Positions 1 through 4,888 of a stretch of DNA of 64,000 nt are shown one piece after another. The stretch lies in NCBI GenBank assembly GCA_020099315.1, contig CP083650.1, forward strand, positions 3,720,001-3,784,000. The letters are read 5' to 3'. Under the pieces are notes generated by a model, which was not told where the DNA came from, searched no databases, and saw only the letters and a program-made list of their open reading frames with translations. Origin of the DNA: Citrobacter europaeus (GTDB lineage Bacteria; Pseudomonadota; Gammaproteobacteria; Enterobacterales; Enterobacteriaceae). The stretch's first letter is position 1. Each line of letters begins with the position of its first letter. Made by a program: the position numbers and the translations under genes.

Positions 1-228
1 CGCGTATAACTTCCCTGTTCCAGAGTCAAAAAGATATATATTCTTTGTTGTCTCCCTCAGCTCTTTTGATATATCCATAAAATATGAAGGAACTTGTTCA
101 CCAGGTTTAGCCCACCATCCCCAATAAACATAACCATGTTCTTTGATGATTTTTAAGTGCTCGGCAATTGTACCACCACTCTCTGTTACCAAATCACGGA
201 ACCTTAAAATTAAGGTATCGGTATTCAT
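1..228 (-). CDS. Partial unknown gene, cargo of the P4-type satellite (C-terminus outside window)
   Basis: The first 76 codons of a minus-strand gene are visible, starting with ATG at 228 after a good ribosome binding site (AGAGGG, 5 nt upstream). The protein begins MNTDTLILRFRDL and carries a dense aromatic patch, GYVYWGWW, near residues 32-39, then a hydrophilic helix and a strand ending LFDSGTGKLYA. I do not recognise a named family. The GC content is clearly lower than in the neighbouring psu-delta-sid genes, which suggests separate acquisition. It lies beyond psu and cos on the integrase-facing side. In P4-like satellites this psu-int interval is the known hotspot for exchangeable anti-phage genes. 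A defence role is inferred from position only. The gene runs off the window. Confidence 0.7.
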   Translation of the reverse strand, partial: MNTDTLILRFRDLVTESGGTIAEHLKIIKEHGYVYWGWWAKPGEQVPSYFMDISKELRETTKNIYLFDSGTGKLYA

Positions 229-304
229 AGAACCCTCTTCATTAAGAACTACAAGCTAAACGATAACAATGCTGTCAAATTATCATTCAGAACTCTGGCG
301 CGCA

Positions 305-323
305 ATGCTCTCCCCGCCACGCC
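305..323. other. P2/P4-like cos site (candidate)
   Basis: The minus strand reads GGCGTGGCGGGGAGAGCAT. It matches 16 of 19 positions of the P2 cohesive-end sequence as I remember it (GGCGAGGCGGGGAAAGCAC). The location beyond psu at the cargo end of the satellite is where P4 has cos. The match suggests the satellite genome can be cut and packaged by a P2-like helper terminase. Confidence 0.6.
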
Positions 324-425
324 TGCCCGCTTCGTGGGGCACTTTTAATGCAGGTGCATGAAGGGACTCAGGCCGCGCCAGTGCTGGTGCGGCGCGGGGT
401 GGAAAATTCAGGGTTTTGCATGCAA

Positions 426-451
426 AGCCATGCAGCGTAGGCATGCATGGC
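426..451 (-). terminator. Hairpin downstream of psu, possible terminator
   Basis: AGCCATGCA and TGCATGGCT form a 9-bp perfect inverted repeat around an 8-nt loop, about 40 bp past the psu stop codon. On the minus strand it is followed only by TTGC, so it is a weak intrinsic terminator. It could instead belong to the cos region. Confidence 0.35.
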
Positions 452-487
452 TATTTTTATTAAAAAGACGGGTATTTTCGGGGCGTT

Positions 488-1063
488 TTATGCGGATTTT
501 TTGCGGGTCTGCGCGGCCTGTCGGCGCATGAAAATCTGACTCTGTTCAGGCGTATATTTTGCCCGGTTGTCGTCTCTCGATGCTCTGTCAGGCCGGAAAC
601 CGATGGTTGTCAGAATGTCGCGATCTTCCTCTGCATAATCAATATTTCCTCCGCGGGTAACATGAACGGACAGCGCTTCGCAAACACTGGCGGCCGCCCG
701 GTCGAGAGCCCGTTCTCTGACGATGTCAGGTTGTTCGCTGAGGTGCATTAATTCCGGTGCCAGTGCGGCGGCCAGCGCGTCGCCGCTTACCTGCATAAAG
801 GCGTGGAGCTGACGCCGGATACTGATACGCTGCACGGCCTCATGTGACCGGATGTACTGCCCGGCCGACTGATTTACCGCCCATTTTTTCAGGTCAATAT
901 CATCCCGCAGCGCCTGTGCGGCCTCCGGTTCATAACGGGTGCAGGTAAGCTCCAGCTCTTTCAGCGCCATTTCAGCCCGCGCCAGTGCTGACTTGCTGCT
1001 CATCCAGTCCGATTTATTCTTCTGACAGGTTTCAAAGGCCTGTTCCAGTAGTGCTCGTGCCAT
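488..1063 (-). CDS. psu: Psu, polarity suppression / capsid decoration protein
   Basis: In phage P4, Psu inhibits the Rho termination factor, so late transcripts read through. It also decorates and stabilises the small P4 capsid. The 191-residue product has the usual length (P4 Psu is about 190 aa) and the conserved core QYIRSHEAVQRISIR near the middle plus DILTTIGFRPD near the C-terminus. The ATG at 1063 follows an AGGAGA ribosome site. It is the last gene of a minus-strand sid-delta-psu late operon and starts 16 bp after the delta stop. No frameshift or missing segment is visible, so it looks functional. Confidence 0.93.
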   Translation of the reverse strand: MARALLEQAFETCQKNKSDWMSSKSALARAEMALKELELTCTRYEPEAAQALRDDIDLKKWAVNQSAGQYIRSHEAVQRISIRRQLHAFMQVSGDALAAALAPELMHLSEQPDIVRERALDRAAASVCEALSVHVTRGGNIDYAEEDRDILTTIGFRPDRASRDDNRAKYTPEQSQIFMRRQAAQTRKKSA

Positions 1064-1079
1064 TGTCTTTTCTCCTGAA

Positions 1080-1322
1080 TCAGTGGCGCAGCGATGAGCG
1101 GGCGCAGTCCAGAATTCGGGGCGGTGTTTCTGGTACTGTCTGCGGCGGTTCGGGCTTTTCTTCTGCCGGTGGCCGTATCACCTCGTCGATAGACTCGGTG
1201 GTGCGAAAGGTTGCGGAGCAAAAGACATTCACGCACTGGAGGTAGCTCTGCTTGACGTTATCCGACAGGTAACGGCTGGTACGGACATGGGCAGCCTGTT
1301 TGCAGTACGGACAGCGCATCAT
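1080..1322 (-). CDS. Delta, Ogr/Delta-type zinc-finger late activator (short, single-domain form)
   Basis: This 80-residue protein has the Ogr/Delta finger near its start: Cys-X2-Cys (CPYC), then about 22 residues, then Cys-X4-Cys (CVNVFC), followed by ATFRTTESID. Such proteins bind TGT-N12-ACA sites upstream of P2/P4 late promoters and contact RNA polymerase. Classical P4 Delta is about 166 aa with two tandem Ogr-like halves. This copy has one finger and a proline/glutamate-rich tail, so it resembles P2 Ogr (72 aa) in length. Its ATG overlaps the sid TGA (ATGA), so the two are translationally coupled. Candidate target boxes lie at 2197-2214 and 2554-2571. Confidence 0.9.
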   Translation of the reverse strand: MMRCPYCKQAAHVRTSRYLSDNVKQSYLQCVNVFCSATFRTTESIDEVIRPPAEEKPEPPQTVPETPPRILDCARSSLRH

Positions 1323-2122
1323 GGCTTAACCCCCCGCGATTTTTTCTTTTGTGCCAGCTCTTTAGCCCGCGCCATTCTGAGAACAGGGCTTTTATAGAGT
1401 TTCATATCCACGCCGGTGAGTGCCGGACGGTGAAGCCCAATTTTTGAAATTACCGGCTCCTGCGTCATGTTGAATGCGTAGTACCTGCTTTGCGCCAGTA
1501 CATTCTCCCCCAGTTCCTGAATGAGAACGTTGTGAGGGTGTTCTTCTCCTTTCATTTCGAGTTCACGCAGACGTAACGCAAATGCGCGCACCAGTGAGGG
1601 AGGGATGTCTTTCATCACGGCCGCCCACTCATTCCGGGAGTAGGCAGAGAACACCGTAAAATGCGTGCCGACGTACTTATCTCCTGATGTACAGGCGGCC
1701 AGCATGGTACTGGCTTTATCATCGTTGAGCTCATCAATCAGGGCGGTGAATTCCTCCGCCAGCTCCCGACCAGCCACTCGCTGACTGTGTTCGGCTTTCA
1801 GTTCAGGGGTCATCATGCCGCGCAGTTCGCGAAAACGGGTACGCCAGTTCTGTTCGGCTTCGGCACTTTCATTCAGGGCGTTCTGACGCTCTTTCCCGCT
1901 GCGGGTAATGGCGGCATCAATATCATTCAGTTTCAGCATATTTTCCGTGTGCACGGATTTGGCCTTGCTGAATGCCTCAAGCGCATTATTTATCGTGGCC
2001 TCTGCGTTCTGGTTTGCTTTCTCGTTAAGGCTGTCCAGTGCACTGTCAATGGCCGTGCGGATGTTCTCATCCTGCGTGCTGCCGATGGTTTTCATTACCG
2101 CGGTAAACAAATCTGGTTTCAT
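1319..2122 (-). CDS. sid: Sid, capsid size determination protein
   Basis: In P4, Sid forms an external scaffold that forces helper capsid protein into a small T=4 shell, which fits the satellite genome but not the helper genome. The 267-residue product is mostly predicted helical and highly charged, slightly longer than P4 Sid (about 244 aa). It sits in the expected order sid-delta-psu on the minus strand, downstream of an Ogr/Delta-type promoter box. The identification rests on synteny, size and a general resemblance, since I cannot align it here. Its stop codon overlaps the delta start. Confidence 0.85.
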   Translation of the reverse strand: MKPDLFTAVMKTIGSTQDENIRTAIDSALDSLNEKANQNAEATINNALEAFSKAKSVHTENMLKLNDIDAAITRSGKERQNALNESAEAEQNWRTRFRELRGMMTPELKAEHSQRVAGRELAEEFTALIDELNDDKASTMLAACTSGDKYVGTHFTVFSAYSRNEWAAVMKDIPPSLVRAFALRLRELEMKGEEHPHNVLIQELGENVLAQSRYYAFNMTQEPVISKIGLHRPALTGVDMKLYKSPVLRMARAKELAQKKKSRGVKP

Positions 2123-2196
2123 CGTCGGGTTCTCTCTGTGTTTTCAACCTGACGCCATTCTGCCGTCCCTCAGACAACAACTCGATTCATTACCGT

Positions 2197-2214
2197 TGTA
2201 GCAGACATGGCACA
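2197..2214 (-). promoter_or_regulatory. Ogr/Delta activator box of the sid late promoter (Psid)
   Basis: TGT (2197-2199), 12 nt, ACA (2212-2214) fits the TGT-N12-ACA rule for Ogr/Delta sites, which sit about 55 bp upstream of late transcription starts. On the minus strand this predicts a start near 2150 with an AGAATG -10-like element at about 2157-2162, 28 bp ahead of the sid ATG. Confidence 0.7.
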
Positions 2215-2290
2215 AACAGGACTTCAAAACCCGGCTGGCCAGAGAAAGGTCGCAGGAAAACCCTTCTCTCTGTTTGTTTTTTTACATATA

Positions 2291-2395
2291 ACTATTCACT
2301 ACTGTTCACTCAGTATAAAAATATAAGTAAAACAATAAATTAAAGAGTGAACAGTTGAGAAAGAAGTGTTCACCAACTGTTCACTACTGTTCACT
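2291..2395. repeat. Iteron cluster, P4-type replication origin (ori1 candidate)
   Basis: Six copies of a decamer related to ACTGTTCACT occur in both orientations: 2291-2300, 2301-2310, 2346-2355 (AGTGAACAGT), 2365-2374, 2376-2385 and 2386-2395. They flank an A/T-rich stretch (2311-2345) suited to unwinding. P4 alpha protein binds GGTGAACA-type iterons at ori and crr through its C-terminal domain. A matching cluster lies at 7272-7365, downstream of the alpha gene, as in P4. The ori candidate is therefore this one, between sid and vis. Confidence 0.8.
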
Positions 2396-2553
2396 GGTCT
2401 GAACATCCCGAATGTAAATTTTATGCGGTATATCCTATTAATTCATGCTGTTAGGGTGATTAAATCAATTTGCATTTCACTTTTGAAATCTCCAGTGCCT
2501 TATAACTCCTTCCAGTGCCTTTAAATGGTCTTGAGTAAAAAAACAGCATCCGT

Positions 2554-2571
2554 TGTCCCGTGCTTTGTACA
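2554..2571 (+). promoter_or_regulatory. Ogr/Delta activator box of the leftward-late-type promoter (PLL equivalent)
   Basis: TGT (2554-2556), 12 nt, ACA (2569-2571) is a second perfect TGT-N12-ACA site, here facing vis. Its centre at 2562.5 predicts a start near 2617, and CAAAAT at 2605-2610 is a fitting -10 element. P4 PLL drives vis and the replication operon late in infection and is activated by Ogr or Delta, so position and spacing agree. Confidence 0.65.
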
Positions 2572-2626
2572 ATTTCCCCCTGTTGCATTGAGAAAAAATA
2601 TTCACAAAATAGAGCGCTACCTGATA

Positions 2627-2644
2627 CCGGACGGACACGTCCGG
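2627..2644. promoter_or_regulatory. Perfect palindrome just upstream of vis, possible operator
   Basis: CCGGACG (2627-2633), GACA, CGTCCGG (2638-2644) lies immediately after the predicted PLL start and 30 bp before the vis ATG. In P4, Vis represses PLL by binding nearby DNA, so this could be a Vis site. It could also form a hairpin in the 5' untranslated RNA. Confidence 0.4.
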
Positions 2645-2673
2645 ATCTCTGCGGATATTAACGAGGTAGCGTT

Positions 2674-2940
2674 ATGCACACGGTTTCATCAGTACCACCT
2701 TCTCCCACTGGCACGCACCTGATGCCGGTTTCAGCCCCGGTTCAGGAACGTTTTTTACGTCTCCCGGAAGTCATTCATCAGTGCGGCCTGTCCCGCTCCA
2801 CGCTCTACGATTTAATCGCCCGCAATGCTTTCCCGGCACAGGTTTCCCTCGGGGGTAAAAATGTCGCCTGGCTACAGTCTGAAATCACGGCGTGGATGGC
2901 AGAACGTGTCGCGCACCGCAACCGGAAATACGACGCATGA
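2674..2940 (+). CDS. vis: Vis, AlpA-family DNA-binding regulator / excisionase
   Basis: In P4, Vis is both an excisionase needed for prophage exit and a repressor of its own late promoter. The product is 88 residues, the P4 Vis length. A MerR/AlpA-type winged helix runs from about residue 25: FLRLPEVIHQCGLSRSTLYDL then the wing GGKNVAW and the helix AWMAERV. The ATG at 2674 follows a GAGGT ribosome site. Its TGA overlaps the ATG of the next long reading frame (2937), suggesting coupled translation of that frame on late transcripts. Confidence 0.88.
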   Translation: MHTVSSVPPSPTGTHLMPVSAPVQERFLRLPEVIHQCGLSRSTLYDLIARNAFPAQVSLGGKNVAWLQSEITAWMAERVAHRNRKYDA

Positions 2941-3491
2941 ATCAGAGCCGATTTCACAAAGCCCCTTTTTCTGGCTTGCATCCGTTGTGTGTTTCCTGGT
3001 ACAGTTTTGTCGCTGTCGCAAAATCGACAGCCGGGCGTAGGAACCCGTGTTACTTATTGGCGACTCAACACGCGCCATGCGTGTTTTTTTACGTCGTTGC
3101 TCAGGTACACCCATTTTTCGGGCTGTGGTGGTTTCACACTGGCCTGTATCAGATAATGGTGGTCCGGGCGGGGCAGCCTTCGGGCTGGCCGGTTTCCAAT
3201 AAGGCCGGTATTCCTACCCCCGTCCGGGCTACCACCCATGAGTGTAGGAACTCCGGTGGTGGCAATAACCGCTACTTATTGGAGGTTGCCCTTATGGCTA
3301 CGACCCTCACCCCGTCACACCCGCAGTTTGTCTTTGTGTTTGCCGCCGTCCGTCGCGCAGACCGTAAACCCCGTATCTGTATGCTCCGCACCGTGGCCGG
3401 TGACGAGCTGGCCGCCCGCCGCACCCTTGTCCGCGAATACGTGCTTTCCCTTGCCGCCCGCCTGCCGGTTGTGGAGGTGTCACATGCGTAA
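2937..3491 (+). CDS. Long in-frame ORF, Ash / Icd-like family (long form of kil)
   Basis: This 184-codon frame opens with an ATGA overlap with vis and ends in frame with kil. Its N-terminal part (MNQSRFHKAPFSGLHPLC) matches my recollection of the Phage_ASH / Icd-like family often annotated at this place in P4-like elements. Most of it, however, covers the early promoter candidate, seqA and the CI RNA, so those bases have a clear regulatory job. It could be translated only on late transcripts starting upstream of vis. Early transcripts starting near 3012 would lack this start and give only the 65-residue kil product. Confidence 0.5.
   Translation: MNQSRFHKAPFSGLHPLCVSWYSFVAVAKSTAGRRNPCYLLATQHAPCVFFYVVAQVHPFFGLWWFHTGLYQIMVVRAGQPSGWPVSNKAGIPTPVRATTHECRNSGGGNNRYLLEVALMATTLTPSHPQFVFVFAAVRRADRKPRICMLRTVAGDELAARRTLVREYVLSLAARLPVVEVSHA
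2976..3005 (+). promoter_or_regulatory. Candidate early promoter (PLE equivalent)
   Basis: TTGCAT (2976-2981) and TACAGT (3000-3005) are separated by 18 bp, an acceptable sigma-70 pair. The predicted start near 3012 would place seqA about 25 nt into the RNA, resembling the P4 early leader. It is chosen by pattern and position only. Confidence 0.4.
3037..3060 (+). promoter_or_regulatory. seqA, upstream target of the CI antisense RNA
   Basis: It begins GTAGGAAC and ends CTTATTGG. Both ends are complementary to the ends of seqB (3196-3217, CCAATAAG ... TTCCTAC). In P4, pairing of CI RNA seqB with seqA in the leader causes premature termination of early transcripts, which is how the prophage stays silent. 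Confidence 0.7.
3158..3236 (+). ncRNA. CI RNA, immunity RNA of the P4-type satellite
   Basis: A stable fold is visible. An outer stem pairs GGTGGTCCGGGCGGGG (from 3158) with CCCCCGTCCGGGCTACCACC (to 3236), with an inner GCCTTCGGGC hairpin. The seqB element 3196-3217 (CCAATAAG, then ATTCCTAC) lies in the loop side. P4 CI RNA is about 70 nt, is processed from the same leader it controls, and needs no repressor protein. The ends given are approximate, taken from the outer stem. Confidence 0.7.
3244..3282 (+). promoter_or_regulatory. seqC, downstream target of the CI antisense RNA, overlapping the kil ribosome site
   Basis: GTAGGAACTCCGG (from 3244) matches the complement of seqB at 11 of 13 positions. 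CTTATTGG (3275-3282) matches the other end, with an intervening stretch. CTTATTGG runs straight into the GGAGG ribosome site of kil, so CI pairing would also block kil translation as well as promote termination. Confidence 0.65.
3295..3491 (+). CDS. kil: Kil-type small protein of the satellite immunity operon
   Basis: The 65-codon frame starts with ATG at 3295, 9 nt after a strong TTGGAGG ribosome site. It encodes MATTLTPSHPQFVFVFAAVRRAD followed by a basic segment, and it stops inside the next gene. P4 kil (eta) sits at exactly this place, right after the CI RNA. Its product kills the host by blocking cell division when overexpressed. I infer the same role from position and size. The longer frame from 2937 shares the C-terminus. 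Confidence 0.6.
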
Positions 3492-3783
3492 TAAAAACAC
3501 CCCTCAGACCGTCTCAGCGCGTCGTGATGACCTTAACCCCATGAAGGAACACCTCAGCATAGAGGCGTACCATAAACTCAATCGCGCCAGCGCCGTCTCG
3601 CAGTTCATCGGTGGAGATTTGCTGCGCCGTGAGCTGAACGGTTTACACCAGCTATACCTGCCGCAGATTTTTAGTTATATCCATGAGGACGTCAGCTACG
3701 TCCTGGAAGAGCTGAAAGCCAAAGGCCTGTGCCGTGACTTTCTCGCCACGACGTCGGGAAACGGAGGTGAGCACCATGTTTGA
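3484..3783 (+). CDS. Small P4-like operon protein of unknown function
   Basis: This 99-residue product begins MRNKNTPQTVSARRDD. The ATG at 3484 overlaps the kil stop by 8 nt with the kil codons GTGGAGG as ribosome site, and its end overlaps the next start (3776). The sequence is helical, with HKLNRASAVSQFIGGDLLRRELNGLHQLYLPQIFSYI in the middle third. I do not know a function. Overlaps at both ends mark it as part of the early operon that leads to alpha. The frame upstream of 3484 is a shadow and is left out. Confidence 0.75.
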   Translation: MRNKNTPQTVSARRDDLNPMKEHLSIEAYHKLNRASAVSQFIGGDLLRRELNGLHQLYLPQIFSYIHEDVSYVLEELKAKGLCRDFLATTSGNGGEHHV

Positions 3784-4225
3784 TTTCCCTCAGCCGGGTG
3801 AAATATATCGCTGTACAGGATTTCCTGATGTGGTGGTGTCGGGCGTGCTGGCCGACGGTATTCCGTGGGATATGCCGTACCGCTGTCCGGGGCTGGTCTG
3901 GAATCCGTACCGGCGCACCTACACCATCCTCATTCGTATAATTGCCGGTGGCCGTATGGCAGAAATTCCGCTCGGTCGTTTTTTGCGGGACTTTACCTGT
4001 GAGCATCCCGATGTATTTAAGCGCAACCCTGAAAACCGCCATGCCGTATTACGCGAAATAGCGGCTGACCCGGCATTACAGCAATACCGGGCGCGGAATA
4101 TCGATAAATATCCTGACGATATTCCCCCGGTTAAACGCCCGGCGCCGGTGGCGCATAAATGGCGGAATAATTTCAGGCCGGAAACGGAAATAAAACCGGA
4201 TAACAGCTACCGCCATTATCTGTAA
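3776..4225 (+). CDS. P4-like operon protein of unknown function (149 aa)
   Basis: The ATG at 3776 follows GGAGGTGAGCACC, a strong ribosome site, and overlaps the preceding gene by 8 nt. The protein starts MFDFPQPGEIYRCTGFPDVVVSGV and is rich in Tyr, Trp and Arg, with a basic C-terminal tail. Position and length match the roughly 151-codon P4 frame upstream of epsilon. I cannot assign a role. The sequence ends in an A/T-rich stretch of 71 bp before the next gene. Confidence 0.75.
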   Translation: MFDFPQPGEIYRCTGFPDVVVSGVLADGIPWDMPYRCPGLVWNPYRRTYTILIRIIAGGRMAEIPLGRFLRDFTCEHPDVFKRNPENRHAVLREIAADPALQQYRARNIDKYPDDIPPVKRPAPVAHKWRNNFRPETEIKPDNSYRHYL

Positions 4226-4296
4226 TTAAAAAACGATAACGAATATTAAATGTGCGTATCTGCGCAGGGATACGCACGTCCTCAGGAGACGAAATA

Positions 4297-4557
4297 ATGC
4301 CTGTTAACAGTACGGAACGGCCGCAGAATATAAACCAGCCCACCATCAGCCGGGCAGACCTTGAATGCCTCGAACATATGCGCAACGTCGGCCAGCTCGT
4401 CGGCGACCTGATGCAGGTGCAGGACTGCACCTCTTTGCGCCACAATCCGGCGCAGCAGCTACAGCTCACCTCGGTGATTTACTTCATGACTGCCCGGCTC
4501 GACGGTGTGGTCGACCGCTGTAATCAGCGCTGGCTGACCGGGGAGGGCAACGTATGA
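4297..4557 (+). CDS. Epsilon-type helper derepression protein
   Basis: P4 epsilon (95 aa) binds the P2 C repressor and switches a resident helper prophage into lytic growth. This 86-residue product (MPVNSTERPQNINQPTISRADL) is in the epsilon position, directly upstream of cnr, with similar size and the helical segment SADLECLEHMRNVGQLVGDLMQ-like region. The ATG at 4297 follows CAGGAGACG. The stop overlaps the cnr start (ATGA). Identity is inferred chiefly from synteny. Confidence 0.7.
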   Translation: MPVNSTERPQNINQPTISRADLECLEHMRNVGQLVGDLMQVQDCTSLRHNPAQQLQLTSVIYFMTARLDGVVDRCNQRWLTGEGNV

Positions 4558-4874
4558 AAACCGCATTATCTCCCGTTCTGCGCGCTGCACTTTACCGCCG
4601 TGCGGTCGCCTGTGCCTGGCTGACCCTGTGCGAACGTCAGCACCGCTACCCGCAGCTCACGCTCAGTACGCTGGAAAGCGCCATTGCGGCCGAGCTGGAG
4701 GGCTTCTATCTGCGCCAGCATGGCGAGGAAAAAGGCCGTCAGATTGCCTGTGCCCTGCTCGAAGATTTAATGGAAGCCGGACCACTGAAAGCCGCCCCGT
4801 CGCTGTCCTTTCTCGGGCTGGCCGTGATGGATGAACTCTGCGCCCGTCATATCACCGCACCGGCACTGCACTGA
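4554..4874 (+). CDS. cnr: Cnr, copy-number regulator of satellite replication
   Basis: P4 Cnr lowers alpha-dependent replication by interacting with the alpha protein, which prevents lethal over-replication. This product is 106 residues, the P4 Cnr length. The C-terminal half, with LEGFYLRQHGEEKGRQIACALLEDLMEAGPLKAAPSLSFLGL, is strikingly like the P4 protein as I remember it. It overlaps epsilon by 4 nt and lies 14 bp upstream of alpha, the normal order. Confidence 0.85.
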   Translation: MKTALSPVLRAALYRRAVACAWLTLCERQHRYPQLTLSTLESAIAAELEGFYLRQHGEEKGRQIACALLEDLMEAGPLKAAPSLSFLGLAVMDELCARHITAPALH

Positions 4875-4888
4875 GGGAGACAACCACA

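Larger units (their letters stand above)
229..487. other. Gene-free interval between cargo gene and psu, holding cos and inverted repeats
   Basis: No credible gene is seen here. The interval carries the cos-like site at 305-323, a 10-bp inverted repeat with one mismatch at 372-393 (GCCGCGCCAG / CTGGTGCGGC) and a 9-bp perfect one at 426-451. P2 and P4 DNA is cut and packaged at cos, so the repeats next to it may be terminase recognition elements or, for the last one, the psu operon terminator. Confidence 0.6.

Noticed and set aside
1000..1245. Frames of 78-86 codons on both strands over delta and psu starts
   Set aside because: They overlap the well-supported delta gene in other frames and have no ribosome sites.
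1787..2201. Plus-strand frames of 97-121 codons over sid
   Set aside because: Antisense to sid, low complexity of hydrophobic residues, no ribosome site.
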